Below, piece by piece: positions 35,628 to 45,208 of a DNA stretch of 64,000 nucleotides. A program made the position numbers and the translations under genes. The DNA is taken from contig CAZWBW010000002.1 of assembly GCA_964632355.1 (NCBI GenBank), positions 13,385-77,384 on the forward strand, given 5' to 3'. The stretch's first letter is position 1. Each line of letters starts with the position of its first letter. The notes under the pieces are model-generated. The model searched no databases and had not been told where the DNA came from. It was given only the letters and a program-made list of their open reading frames with translations. This stretch comes from JALOAP01 sp964632355. GTDB lineage: Bacteria > Chloroflexota > Dehalococcoidia > Tepidiformales > Tepidiformaceae.

Positions 35628-36893
35628 ATGAGCACCGGGCCGCTTGCTGGTGTCCGCGTCCTCGACCTCACGCAGGTCATTGCGGGTCCGCTGGGCTGCA
35701 TGCTGCTTTCGGACCTCGGGGCCGAGGTGATCAAGGTCGAGCCGCCTGGCGGAGAACCGTGGCGCCTGACCTCACAGTTCTTGCCGGGCGAGTCCAAGCC
35801 CTACCAGTCGCTCAACCGCGGGAAGCGCTCAGTGGTGCTCGACCTGGCACGCCCCGAGTGCCGTGAGGTCATTCGGCGCCTCGTTCGAACCTGCGACGTC
35901 GTCGTGATCAACAGCCGCCCGGATGTGGCGGCCCGGCTGGGTGTCGACTACGAGACGCTGCGAGCCGAGCGGCCTGACCTCATCTACGTCGATAGCACCG
36001 CATTTGGGAGGGAAGGGCCGTGGGCACACCGCCCGGGCTATGACATCGTGGCGCAGGCGGCTTCCGGGCTGCTGATGCACCGGATGTCGGTAGACGAACG
36101 CGGCGTGCCCGCGCTCGGTGGCGCGCCAGCCCCGGCGGACATCGCGACCGGCTATGCGATCGCCCTTGGCGTTTGCGCCGCCCTGCTCCATCGGAACGCA
36201 ACGGGCCGCGGCCAGTTGATCGAAACCTCGCTCCTCGTGAACGCGCTCATGATCCAGGGGTCGCAATTCATGTCGGTCCCCGTGGCCGATGGTGAGGAAC
36301 GCGCCGCGTTCCTCGCCGACCTCCAGCAGTCGCGCGCGAGCGGCGAACCCTTCGACGCCTTCGTTCAGCGGCGTCGCGCAATGAAGCCAGCGGTCGTGGG
36401 CGCCGGCGTGTACTACCGCGCCTACAAAACCGCTAACGGGGCGCTGGCCGTCGGCTGCCTCTCGCCCTCAACCCGCGACCGCTTTCGCAAAGCGATCGGC
36501 GCGGGCGACCTCCTTGTGGAAGGCGAAACGCAGGTCGAAGAGGAACGGATTGCCGCTGTCGAGCGAATCCTCGCAGGACGAACGACCGAGCAGTGGATGG
36601 AGATCTTCGACGCGAATGGCGTGCCTGCGAGCCCCGTCCGCTTCGTCGAAGAGTTGATCGACGACCCGCAGGTGGTCGCGAACGGCTATGTGGTCGAACT
36701 CGATCACGACCTCACGGGGCCACAGACCATGGTCGCGCCGCCCTGGAAGATGAGCGACAGCCCGCCTGCGCCACAGGGTGCCGCTCCCCCGCTCGGCCGC
36801 GACACTCGAGATGTACTCCTGCAACTCGGGTTCAGCGAGGCCGAGATTCGCGCCCTGGCCGAGAGGGGAGCCATTGGTCTCATGGATACCTGA
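35628..36893 (+). CDS. CaiB/BaiF family CoA-transferase (canonical Asp)
   Basis: The 421-residue class III CoA-transferase has LAGVRVLDLTQVIAGPLGCM, LGAEVIKVEPPGGEPWR, NRGKRSVVLDLARPECR and, at the active site, HRPGYDIVAQAASGLL with the catalytic Asp. It moves CoA between carboxylic acids. Start ATG 35628 lies 17 bases after the crotonase stop. It ends the four-gene acyl-CoA operon that begins with the hotdog protein. Confidence 0.88.
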   Translation: MSTGPLAGVRVLDLTQVIAGPLGCMLLSDLGAEVIKVEPPGGEPWRLTSQFLPGESKPYQSLNRGKRSVVLDLARPECREVIRRLVRTCDVVVINSRPDVAARLGVDYETLRAERPDLIYVDSTAFGREGPWAHRPGYDIVAQAASGLLMHRMSVDERGVPALGGAPAPADIATGYAIALGVCAALLHRNATGRGQLIETSLLVNALMIQGSQFMSVPVADGEERAAFLADLQQSRASGEPFDAFVQRRRAMKPAVVGAGVYYRAYKTANGALAVGCLSPSTRDRFRKAIGAGDLLVEGETQVEEERIAAVERILAGRTTEQWMEIFDANGVPASPVRFVEELIDDPQVVANGYVVELDHDLTGPQTMVAPPWKMSDSPPAPQGAAPPLGRDTRDVLLQLGFSEAEIRALAERGAIGLMDT

Positions 36894-37058
36894 AGCGCCG
36901 GCCGCGCCGCCGCCTCCGGCTCCCCAACGCTCGCGGGGAGATGTGCCCGAGGGCAATCTTCACAGCGCACAGTGGTCGTGCCATACTCCGGCCGCACTAA
37001 CGCGAGCATGGCACACGCGTGTCTCGCGTTTCCTCCCCCAAAACATGACCTGGATGAA

Positions 37059-37075
37059 CCGGTGTGAGTCACCGG
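37059..37075. promoter_or_regulatory. Inverted repeat before the LysR gene
   Basis: The 6-bp inverted repeat CCGGTG-TGAGT-CACCGG lies 20 bases upstream of the LysR TTG start in a 202-base gap. It could be an autoregulatory site. Nothing else is seen in this gap. Confidence 0.3.
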
Positions 37076-37095
37076 CCTGTTGGAGGGCGCGCGGC

Positions 37096-38016
37096 TTGAA
37101 TTTCGACCGATTGCGGACGTTTCGGCTGGTGGTTGAACTCGAGAGTTTCAGTCGAGCGGCAGAGGAACTGTTCCTGAGCCAGCCTGCCGTCTCGCTCCAG
37201 ATCCGGCAGCTCGAGCGTCAGTTGGGTGTACGCCTGATCGATCGCGGAAACGGCCGGATCAAGCCCACGCCCGCCGGCGAGGTGGTGCTCGAGTTCGCGC
37301 GTCACGTAGAGGATGAGCGAACGAGCCTTCTGCAGCGCCTGGCACGCCTCGAATCGGGGCAACTCCTCGTCACCATCGCGTGCTCGGCAACCTCCGCGTC
37401 ACGCTTCATCCCGCTCGTGATGTCGGAGTTGCGGCGCCGTGCCCCCGAGATCCATGTGCGCGTCATGATCGTCCCTCCCGACGAGGCAGCCGCGCGCCTG
37501 CAGCGAGGCGAAGTCGACCTCATCCTGACCACCGAAGCCTTCCTCTCCGACCGCATCGAGGGCACGCCGTACTCCACGGCGCGCCTGTTCCTTGTCGGCC
37601 CGCCCACGCATCCGCTCGCAAAGAAGGTCAGGGTCAAGCCCGAAGAACTCGCGGACTACCCGTTCGCGTTGCTACCGCCTCCGTGGTCGGTCCAGGCCCG
37701 CGTACGGGACTGGGCGGCGAACCAGGGCATCGAACTCAAGGTCGTGATGGAGATCGGCACCTACGACAGCCTGATCGAGACAGCTCGCAAGGGACTGGCC
37801 CTCTCGGTCGTCGCTGAAACGGCAGTGGCCGAGGAGGTGGCCCGGGGCGCGCTCGCCGTCATTCGGACGCCAGGGATGCCCATCGAATACCCGATCTTCC
37901 TGGCGCACCGGTCGGAGCCGCTCCCGCCCCACGTCGCCGCAGTCAAAGCAATCGTGCTCGAGCGGAAGCTCTCGCAGCGCCTGCCCCGGCTCGCCCCATC
38001 GGTAATCTCCGCGTAG
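37096..38016 (+). CDS. LysR-family transcriptional regulator
   Basis: The 306-residue protein begins at TTG 37096 (GGAGGG upstream) with the winged-helix domain LRTFRLVVELESFSRAAEEL, LSQPAVSLQIRQLERQLGVRL. The type 2 periplasmic-binding-like effector domain follows (ITLACSAT-type start at about 90, PPDEAAARLQRGEVDLILT). It probably controls the neighbouring acyl-CoA or ABC transporter genes in response to a metabolite. The effector is unknown. Confidence 0.9.
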   Translation: MNFDRLRTFRLVVELESFSRAAEELFLSQPAVSLQIRQLERQLGVRLIDRGNGRIKPTPAGEVVLEFARHVEDERTSLLQRLARLESGQLLVTIACSATSASRFIPLVMSELRRRAPEIHVRVMIVPPDEAAARLQRGEVDLILTTEAFLSDRIEGTPYSTARLFLVGPPTHPLAKKVRVKPEELADYPFALLPPPWSVQARVRDWAANQGIELKVVMEIGTYDSLIETARKGLALSVVAETAVAEEVARGALAVIRTPGMPIEYPIFLAHRSEPLPPHVAAVKAIVLERKLSQRLPRLAPSVISA

Positions 38017-38052
38017 TTTCCCCGGTTCCACCGTGGGCGAATGTCCCGCCGA

Positions 38053-38080
38053 TTGCGTTGTCTTATGGCCCCGGTTATAG
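38053..38080 (+). promoter_or_regulatory. Possible promoter for the ABC transporter operon
   Basis: TTGCGT and TTATAG separated by 16 bases lie about 127 bases upstream of the substrate-binding protein start. The match is fair only. Confidence 0.35.
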
Positions 38081-38206
38081 CCCTGTGCCCACCGTGGCGG
38101 GCGTGCTACTTCTTAGCGGCGCCCCGGAACGAGGCAGCGTTTCCCGGGAGAGCACGCGGGTGTGCTCTCTCTGCCTGTTGTTGCCCGGGGCGAAGGAGGG
38201 ATCGCA

Positions 38207-39865
38207 GTGAGAACCGATAACTACTGGCAGCGACTCGGCCGACGAGGAATGAGCCGGCGCCGCCTCATACAGGCGGCCGGCCTGGCGGGCGCCGCAGCCG
38301 TGCTCGGTGCAGGCCCCATCGCGTGCGGCGGCGACGATGATGACGTTGGTGGCAATGGGGGCGGTGCCGACAACACCCCCGAGCCCACTCCGGAAGGCGG
38401 TGCGCAGCGCGGAGGCACGCTGATCGTTCGCCGGCCTTCGGGCATGACCTTCGCCGATCCGCACCGCAGCAGCTCTGGCTACGACCCGACGATCAACCAC
38501 CTGTACGCGGCGCCGCTCCTGAACATGCGCGGTGGCGCACTGGAACCCAGCCTCGTCCAGGAGTGGGAGCAGGTCGACGAAACCACCGTCACGCTCAAGC
38601 TCCGGGACGGGCTCCTCTTCACCGACGGCACGCCCGTCAACGCCGAGGCCATCAAGTACTCGCTCGAGCGACAGGCGGATCCTGCAATTGGGTCGCCTCG
38701 CCGCGCGATCCTGAAGGGCGTCAGTGTCGAAGCTACGGATGAGCTCGTTGCCACGCTGAAGTTCGACCAGCCCAACGCCACGTTCCTCGAAAGCCTCGCC
38801 ATGAACGCCCCGGGCGGCGTGGCCGCGCTGATCTCGCCGACCGCGCACCAGCAGATGGGCGACGACCGGTTTAATGAGTCCCCGGTCAGCGTCGGCCCTT
38901 TCAAGATCGAGAAGCTGGCGCTCGATGGCGAGTCGGTCTTCGTAGCGAACCCGGATTGGCCGATTACCGCGCCGAATGGTGACAAGCTCCCCTACCTCGA
39001 CCGGGTGATCATCAGGGTCATCCCCGAAACCGCCGTCGCGGTCGCCGAACTCCAGTCGGGCGGCATCGACCTCGATTACGTGTTCCTCAGCGAAAACGTG
39101 GCCCAGATCCAGGCCCAGGACGATCTCACGGTCAACCTGAACAAGGGTGCGATCACCCAGCGGATTGGGATGCACCTGAGCAAGCCTCCGACCGACATCG
39201 TCGCCTTCAGAAAGGCGCTCGCCTACGCGTTCGATCGTGAGGAATTCGCGGCGGTGTTCACCCAGGGGCTTGGTGGCCCCGGCCGTGGCCCGCTTACGGA
39301 GCTCACCTGGGCCTACGACCCCTCCGCACCGACGTACTCGTATGACGAGAAGAAGGCGAGGGAGTACCTGGCGCAGGCCGGCCTCGAGGAGGGCACGAAG
39401 CTCAACATCAACACCTATGCCTCCGGTGTCTACCCACGCATCGGCGAGATGATCCAGGCCCAACTCCGGAAAATCGGCATCGACCTCACCGTCGACAACC
39501 TCGAGGTCCCGGTCATCGTCGAGAAGTACCGCAAGAACGGCGAGTACTCGCTGGGCCTCGAAGGTAGCGGTGCACCCCAGGGCGACCCGTACCGGCACCT
39601 GGAATCGTACTTCGGGAGTTCGAATCAGCCCGGCGGCACAGAAATGCCCGAGGTTGATGCCCTGCTCGAAAAGGCGCTCCGCACATTCGACAACGAAGAG
39701 CGCAAGCAGGTCTACGGCGAAATCGTCCAGCTCGACTACGACCAGGTCTACAAGATCTGGCTCATCGAGCCGCCAACCATCGCGGGGCACCGCAAGAACG
39801 TTCACGGACTGGAGTGGTTGCGGTCGGGCAGCGCCATGGACCTGACCGCCGCCTGGAAGTCCTGA
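38207..39865 (+). CDS. Family 5 (peptide/oligosaccharide-type) ABC substrate-binding lipoprotein
   Basis: The 552-residue SBP has a twin-arginine signal, MSRRRLIQAAG, followed by a lipobox-like GPIAC and an acidic linker (GGDDDD). This predicts a Tat-exported lipoprotein. The SBP_bac_5 domain is recognisable by NHLYAAPLL, LRDGLLFTDGTPVNAEAI and AYAFDREEFA. It should capture peptides, glutathione-like or other solutes for the permeases downstream. GTG 38207 is preceded by AAGGAGGG. Confidence 0.88.
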   Translation: MRTDNYWQRLGRRGMSRRRLIQAAGLAGAAAVLGAGPIACGGDDDDVGGNGGGADNTPEPTPEGGAQRGGTLIVRRPSGMTFADPHRSSSGYDPTINHLYAAPLLNMRGGALEPSLVQEWEQVDETTVTLKLRDGLLFTDGTPVNAEAIKYSLERQADPAIGSPRRAILKGVSVEATDELVATLKFDQPNATFLESLAMNAPGGVAALISPTAHQQMGDDRFNESPVSVGPFKIEKLALDGESVFVANPDWPITAPNGDKLPYLDRVIIRVIPETAVAVAELQSGGIDLDYVFLSENVAQIQAQDDLTVNLNKGAITQRIGMHLSKPPTDIVAFRKALAYAFDREEFAAVFTQGLGGPGRGPLTELTWAYDPSAPTYSYDEKKAREYLAQAGLEEGTKLNINTYASGVYPRIGEMIQAQLRKIGIDLTVDNLEVPVIVEKYRKNGEYSLGLEGSGAPQGDPYRHLESYFGSSNQPGGTEMPEVDALLEKALRTFDNEERKQVYGEIVQLDYDQVYKIWLIEPPTIAGHRKNVHGLEWLRSGSAMDLTAAWKS

Positions 39866-39901
39866 GTTGCCGCTGGTGGAGTTGGAAGGGGAGAGGCTCG
39901 G

Positions 39902-40855
39902 GTGACCTCCTACGTGATCCGTCGCATCTTGCAGATGCCGGTCGTCGTGCTGCTGGTGACGTTCTCGCTGTTCGTCATGATGCACACGCTGCCCGGTGAC
40001 CCCATTTACGCGATGGTCGGCGAATCGGAGAGCAGCCTCGACCAGGAGGCGATTGACCGGTTGCGCGAGGACCTGGGTCTCAACGACCCACTCCTCGTGC
40101 AATACGTGAACTGGATGGGCGACCTCGTCCGCGGGGATCTCGGCCGTTCGTTCCGCGATCGCGCCGATATCACCGAACAGATCCTCGAGCGAATCCCCAC
40201 CACGCTTCAGCTCGCACTGATGTCGCTAACCGTTGCGGTCTGTATCGGCGTTCCAGCTGGAACGATCGCTGCGGTGAAGCGCAACTCCCCGGTCGATGTG
40301 GGCGTGACCCTGTTCGCAATGTTCGGCGTCGCAGTTCCGAACTTCTGGTTCTCGATGCTGCTCATCTGGTTGTTCGTGGTCACACTCAACTGGCTCCCGG
40401 CATCCGGGTTCGTCGGTATCTGGGAAGACCCGGTAGCTGCCATGAAGCACATGGCGATGCCGGTGACGGCGCTTGGGCTCACCCTTTCCGGCTCCATCAT
40501 GCGGTACACCCGTTCGAGCGTCCTGGAAGTGCTGAACCAGGACTATATCCGCACCGCAAGAGCGAAAGGTCTCGGCGAAAACTCCGTGATTATTCGCCAC
40601 GCGCTGCGGAATTCACTGCTTCCAGTCGTGACCATCATCGGCCTACAGCTCGGGAACCTCCTCGCCGGGAGTGTGATCATCGAAACGATGTTCGCAATTC
40701 CCGGGCTTGGCCGAATGGCCATCACTGCGATCCGCGGCCGCGACTACCCGGCGCTCCAGGGCGTCGTCCTTCTTTTCACACTGGTGGTGCTCTTCGTGAA
40801 CCTCATTACCGACATGAGCTACGCCCTTCTCGATCCACGGGTCAGGTACTCCTAG
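39902..40855 (+). CDS. DppB-type ABC transporter permease
   Basis: The 317-residue permease has six hydrophobic helices. It starts with MTSYVIRRILQMPVVVLLVT and FSLFVMMHTLPGDP, and has the EAA-like loop YIRTARAKGLGENSVIIRHALRN (given in part) in its second half. It forms the membrane channel together with the downstream DppC-type permease. GTG start at 39902. Immediately followed by the next permease with no gap. Confidence 0.92.
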   Translation: MTSYVIRRILQMPVVVLLVTFSLFVMMHTLPGDPIYAMVGESESSLDQEAIDRLREDLGLNDPLLVQYVNWMGDLVRGDLGRSFRDRADITEQILERIPTTLQLALMSLTVAVCIGVPAGTIAAVKRNSPVDVGVTLFAMFGVAVPNFWFSMLLIWLFVVTLNWLPASGFVGIWEDPVAAMKHMAMPVTALGLTLSGSIMRYTRSSVLEVLNQDYIRTARAKGLGENSVIIRHALRNSLLPVVTIIGLQLGNLLAGSVIIETMFAIPGLGRMAITAIRGRDYPALQGVVLLFTLVVLFVNLITDMSYALLDPRVRYS

Positions 40856-41746
40856 ATGGCGCAACAAGCTGATGTCCTGCTGACGGCGTCTCGGCCTCGT
40901 GTGAACCTGCGCCTGTTGCGGCGCTGGCGCCGTTACCCGATGGCATCCGTCGCGGCGGTGATCATCCTCGCGTTCGTGCTCATCGCGATCTTCGCGCCGC
41001 TCCTCGCACCATACGACCCCGCGGTGACCGACGGCGCGAACCGCCTGCAATCGCCGAGCTGGGCGCATCCGTTCGGCACCGATAGCCTCGGGCGCGACGT
41101 GTTGAGCCGGGAAATCCACGGCGCGCGCGTCTCGCTCCAGGTCGCTGTTCTCGCCGTGGTCGTGGCCGCCGGCGTCGGCGTGCCGTTCGGGCTGGTGAGC
41201 GGCTATTTCGGCGGCATCGTGGACACGCTCGTGATGCGTGTTACCGACGCCATCATCGCGTTCCCCGGGCTTGTTCTCGCCCTCACCCTGGTCCTCGTGC
41301 TCGAACCCAGCATCCCGACGCTCATGATTGCGCTCGGCATCGGGGCCGCCCCGAGCTACGCCCGACTGGTTCGCAGCCAGGTGCTCTCGCTTAAGCACAT
41401 GGAGTACGTGTTCGCCGCCCGGTCGATTGGAGCGAGCCACCTGCGCATCATCCTCCTCTACCTCTGGCCCAACACCGTTCCCAGCGTCATCGTTGCCGGC
41501 TCGCTCACGATGGGTACGGCCATCCTCGCCGAGGCCGCATTGAGCTTCCTCGGTGTCGGTGTCCGGCCGCCTACCCCCACCTGGGGAGGGATGTTGAACG
41601 AGGCCTTCACACCGATCTACACGGCCCCGTTCCTGTCGTTCTTCCCGGGCCTGGCCATCTTCATCGTCACCCTCTCCTTCAACCTGCTCGGCGACGGGAT
41701 TCGGGACATCCTCGACCCCCGGCTCAGGACAGCTGAAGCGGCCTAA
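40856..41746 (+). CDS. DppC-type ABC transporter permease
   Basis: The 296-residue permease has the N-terminal FAPLLAPYDP motif, HPFGTDSLGRDVLSR, and the EAA loop EYVFAARSIGASHLRIILLY. The membrane pair is complete, but no ATP-binding subunit (DppD/DppF) is encoded next to it, so these must lie elsewhere in the genome. Confidence 0.92.
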   Translation: MAQQADVLLTASRPRVNLRLLRRWRRYPMASVAAVIILAFVLIAIFAPLLAPYDPAVTDGANRLQSPSWAHPFGTDSLGRDVLSREIHGARVSLQVAVLAVVVAAGVGVPFGLVSGYFGGIVDTLVMRVTDAIIAFPGLVLALTLVLVLEPSIPTLMIALGIGAAPSYARLVRSQVLSLKHMEYVFAARSIGASHLRIILLYLWPNTVPSVIVAGSLTMGTAILAEAALSFLGVGVRPPTPTWGGMLNEAFTPIYTAPFLSFFPGLAIFIVTLSFNLLGDGIRDILDPRLRTAEAA

Positions 41747-41837
41747 CGCGAGCTATGCCCATGGTTCACACACGGACAACGACCTCAACGTATGCTCTGC
41801 GCTCCGATGTCGCGCTTCACCCTGCGGAGGCTGGTTC

Positions 41838-43052
41838 ATGACGAGCCCCCAGGCCCTGGATGGCGTTCGGGTGCTCGACCTGACCCACCACATCGCCGGC
41901 CCGTTCTGCACGAAGCTGCTGGCCGACTACGGTGCCGATGTCATCAAAATCGAACGGCCGCGTGTGGGTGACCCCGCACGACGCGAGGGACCGTTCCTCC
42001 ACGACGAGCCACACCTCGAAGGCAGCGCCCTCTTCCTGCACCTGAACACGAACAAGCGCAGCGTCTGCCTCGATCTCGCGACGCCGGCCGGGCGTGACAT
42101 CGCGCTGCAACTGGCAGCCCGCTCGCACATCGTCGTTGAGAACTTTCGCCCCGGCACACTCGACCGGTTTGGCCTCGGGTACGAAGCACTCCGGGCCGTT
42201 CGCCCGGACATCGTGCTCGTGTCGATCTCGAACTTTGGACAGTCGGGCCCGTATCGCGATCTGCCGATGAGCGAGATCACCGCTTACGCGATGGGCGGCG
42301 CGATGAACGCAACCGGCCATCGCGACCGCGAACCGCTGAAGCTCGGCGGGAACGTTGTCCAGTACCACGCCGGCGCCAATGCAGCCTTTGCGGCGATGAC
42401 GGCTCTCTGGCGGGTCGAATCCGGTGGTCCGGGCGACCACGTCGACGTGTCTATTTACGAAACGCAGGCCGGTTCGCGCGACCGCCGCACGATCTACCTC
42501 ACGGCCTACTCCTATTCGGGATACACGTCACGCCGCCCCGGCTCCGAGACCCGGCTCGCCGGGGGCGTCCGCATCGCTGCCGATGGGTACGTCTATCTCG
42601 CCGGCTACGGGAAACGGCTACCGAACTTCCTCCGCATGATCGGCCGCGACGACCTCCTGGGCGATCCGCGCGTCTCCGACAGCAGTGCCGAGTTAGACCC
42701 CGCCTGGGTGGAGGAAATCGAAAGCAGCTACCTCGTGTGGGCACGGGAGCGCCCCAAGGCCCAGGTCGTTGCGGAGGCACAGAAGTTTGGCATCCTCGCA
42801 GGGGCAGTGAACCAGGTCGACGACCTCTTCACCGACCCCCAGTTTGTCGCGCGGCCTCCGTGGGACGTGATCGACCACCCACATACTGGCCCGTTGCACT
42901 ACCCCGGCGGCCCGTTCCGGATGTCCGCTACTCCGCGGCGCGTAGGTGGCCGTGCTCCGTTGCTCGGCGAACACACCGTCGAGGTGCTCCGGCACGAGCT
43001 CGGCATGACCGACGCAGAGGTTGCGCGGCTCGCGGAGCAGGGCGTCGTTTGA
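41838..43052 (+). CDS. CaiB/BaiF CoA-transferase family protein, Asp replaced by Glu
   Basis: The 404-residue protein has ALDGVRVLDLTHHIAGPFCTK, YGADVIKIERPRVGDPARRE and NTNKRSVCLDLATPAGRD. At the active-site position the usual RPGFD pattern reads LPMSEITAYAMGG, so the catalytic Asp appears to be Glu. It is coupled with the next CaiB gene (TGATG overlap), suggesting a heteromeric enzyme as known for benzylsuccinate CoA-transferase. Confidence 0.85.
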   Translation: MTSPQALDGVRVLDLTHHIAGPFCTKLLADYGADVIKIERPRVGDPARREGPFLHDEPHLEGSALFLHLNTNKRSVCLDLATPAGRDIALQLAARSHIVVENFRPGTLDRFGLGYEALRAVRPDIVLVSISNFGQSGPYRDLPMSEITAYAMGGAMNATGHRDREPLKLGGNVVQYHAGANAAFAAMTALWRVESGGPGDHVDVSIYETQAGSRDRRTIYLTAYSYSGYTSRRPGSETRLAGGVRIAADGYVYLAGYGKRLPNFLRMIGRDDLLGDPRVSDSSAELDPAWVEEIESSYLVWARERPKAQVVAEAQKFGILAGAVNQVDDLFTDPQFVARPPWDVIDHPHTGPLHYPGGPFRMSATPRRVGGRAPLLGEHTVEVLRHELGMTDAEVARLAEQGVV

Positions 43053-44401
43053 TGGCTACGCCACCGCCCCCTGCCGCTGAGAGCCAGGCCCAGCTGCCGC
43101 TCGCCGGGATCCGTGTGCTCGACATGACGGTCGTGTGGGCCGGGCCGCATTGCACCCAGCTCCTTGCCGAATGGGGCGCGGAGGTCATCCGTGTCGAGCC
43201 CATCACCCGCATCCAGCCGAGCACCCGAGGGGCCGAACTCAAGATCACCCGGGAAACGATTCGCTCGCTCCGGGCCAGGGGCCAGTCCGCGCTTTACACC
43301 TTCGCCGATGACGACCCCGGGGAGCGCCAGTGGAACCGCTCCGCACAGTTCAACAGCCACGCGCGAAACAAGCTGAGTTGCACCCTCGACGTCATGACCC
43401 CGGAGGGCCTCGACATCTTCAAGCGGCTCGTCGCCATCAGCGATGTGTTCGTCGAAAACAACGTCCCCGAGACCATTGAGAAGGCAGGGCTCACGTACGA
43501 AGCCCTCGCCGAGGTCAACCCGGGGCTCGTGATGCTGCGCATGCCGGCTTACGGGCTCGAAGGTCCGTATAAGAACTACCGCTCCTTCGGCAACCACATC
43601 GAAGCCATGGCCGGGCATCATTACCTTCGCGGCTATCCCGACCTCGACCCCTCAGCCACCGGCGCAAGCTTCACCGCCGACGCCGCGGGAGGGGTGCTCG
43701 GTGCGTTCGCTGTGCTCCTTGGCCTGCGTCATCGCCGGCGAACCGGGCGCGGCCAGCAGATCGAACTGGCGCTGGTCGAAAACTTCCTTCCGTACCTCGG
43801 AGAACTGATCCTCGACTACCAGGTGAACGGACGGGTCCCACAGCCGCAGGGCAACGCTCATCCAACGCACGCACCCCACGGCGCCTACCCCTGCCGCGGC
43901 GAAGACCGCTGGATCGCCATCGACGTCCAGGACGACGGCCAGTGGCGCGCGCTGAAGCGCATCATGGGCGAACCAGGGTGGGCTGAGCGCAGCGACTACG
44001 ACACGGTGCAGGGCCGCCTGCAGGACCGCGCCGAACTCGACCGTCGCCTCGCCGAGTGGACCCGCACACAGGACCGGGACGACCTGTTCCAGCGGCTCGT
44101 CGCGGAGGGCATCCCCGCCGGTCCGGTCCAGGACGAAGCGGACCTGTTTCGGTGCCCGCAACTGCAACACCGCCACTTTTTCGAGGAACTCACACAGGCT
44201 GACACCGGTCCGCGCACCTACCCGGGGCTCACCTTCCGCATGGCCAATACTCCCAACCGTCTCCGCACGCCTCCGTGCATGCTCGGTGAGCACAACGACT
44301 ACGTATACCGGCAGCTTCTCGGCGTTTCCGACGAGGAGTACGACCGGCTCGTCGCTCTCGGCCACATCGGCACCGAGTATCGACTGCCCGGGGACTCATA
44401 G
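43052..44401 (+). CDS. CaiB/BaiF CoA-transferase family protein, catalytic Asp missing
   Basis: The 449-residue protein has LAGIRVLDMTVVWAGPHCTQL and WGAEVIRVEP, then the FNSHARNKLSCTLDVMTPEG stretch. At the catalytic position it reads RSFGNHIEAMAGHHYLRG, with no Asp. The first base of the start codon overlaps the previous stop. Either it is the non-catalytic partner of the preceding subunit or it has a different chemistry. Confidence 0.85.
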   Translation: MATPPPPAAESQAQLPLAGIRVLDMTVVWAGPHCTQLLAEWGAEVIRVEPITRIQPSTRGAELKITRETIRSLRARGQSALYTFADDDPGERQWNRSAQFNSHARNKLSCTLDVMTPEGLDIFKRLVAISDVFVENNVPETIEKAGLTYEALAEVNPGLVMLRMPAYGLEGPYKNYRSFGNHIEAMAGHHYLRGYPDLDPSATGASFTADAAGGVLGAFAVLLGLRHRRRTGRGQQIELALVENFLPYLGELILDYQVNGRVPQPQGNAHPTHAPHGAYPCRGEDRWIAIDVQDDGQWRALKRIMGEPGWAERSDYDTVQGRLQDRAELDRRLAEWTRTQDRDDLFQRLVAEGIPAGPVQDEADLFRCPQLQHRHFFEELTQADTGPRTYPGLTFRMANTPNRLRTPPCMLGEHNDYVYRQLLGVSDEEYDRLVALGHIGTEYRLPGDS

Positions 44402-44598
44402 CTCCGAGCCGGACGGGACTTCCGTGCGACCCGCTGAAGGACAGCCCGGCCGGTTCGCCTTGGCACGCCGGGCCGCTCGATGGCACCATGCTCCTGGACG
44501 CCCGCCGGGTGTGCTGTGGTACGGGAGGAGCGTGCGGATGAAGTTGACGGCGCCACACCGCGCGGCGCGGGCGCGAACCAGTGCGGGGGCGCACTAGC

Positions 44599-44862
44599 GT
44601 GGCCCGTCTCGCCGTTCGCGTTACCCCGCGCGCCGCGCGTGATGCCATCGCCGGGTTCAACGACGAAGGCACGCTCCTTGTGCGCGTGACCGCCGCCCCA
44701 ACCGACGGCGCGGCGAACGCAGCGGTTACGAAACTGCTGGCGAAGGCGCTGGGAATCCCGCCACGCGATGTTGTGCTCGTGTCGGGAGCCACCGCCCGCC
44801 AGAAGCTCTTCGACGTACCCCTCGAACCGCACGAGATTCGCCGCCGCCTTGGTTCCGCATAG
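44599..44862 (+). CDS. UPF0235 (YggU/DUF167) family protein
   Basis: The 87-residue protein has the family core TPRAARDAIAGF, VRVTAAPTDGAANAAVTKLL and DVVLVSGATARQKLFDV. The fold is known but no function is established. The GTG at 44599 begins the conserved part; an in-frame GTG at 44581 would add six residues. Confidence 0.88.
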   Translation: MARLAVRVTPRAARDAIAGFNDEGTLLVRVTAAPTDGAANAAVTKLLAKALGIPPRDVVLVSGATARQKLFDVPLEPHEIRRRLGSA

Positions 44863-44888
44863 CCCACCGGGACGGCAGCGAGGATCCA

Positions 44889-45198
44889 GTGACCGTTCTT
44901 TCCGCAGCGCCGCCTCGTCACGCTGAGGGCATGACGAATGCGTTCGCGGCACCGGTCTCTCGCCACCTGCTTGCCTGGCTGGCCATGCCGCTCCTGGCTA
45001 TCGCCAACGGCGTTGTTCGCGATACAACCTACGGCCGCCGAATGAGCGAAGATGCAGCCCATGGGCTTTCGACGCTCCCGCTGCTCCTGCTGATCGTCGG
45101 GTACACCGCGCTGGTCGCCCGCCGATGGCCGCTTCGCATCCGCGCACAGGCACTGGTTGTTGGCACGGGTGGCGCGCTCTTCGCGATCACATTCGACC
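44889..45198 (+). CDS. Membrane protein, N-terminal part, broken by an assembly gap
   Basis: The frame runs from GTG 44889 (ATG 44931 is an alternative) into the N gap at 45199. It has three hydrophobic helices, HLLAWLAMPLLAIANGVV, GLSTLPLLLLIVGYTALVA and AQALVVGTGGALFAITFD. The sequence after the gap at 45397-45597 (GRLEGKTWAELFRDYNVFAG and a further helix) looks like the missing C-terminal part. The family is a small integral membrane protein with no known function. Confidence 0.6.
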
Positions 45199-45208
45199 NN
45201 NNNNNNNN
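45199..45208. other. Ten-base N assembly gap
   Basis: Ten undetermined bases mark a scaffold join. A gap of exactly ten is a conventional placeholder, so the true distance is unknown. Confidence 0.95.

Noticed and set aside
38075..40102. 675-codon minus-strand frame opposite the substrate-binding protein
   Set aside because: Shadow frame; the plus strand carries the signal peptide, lipobox and SBP domain.
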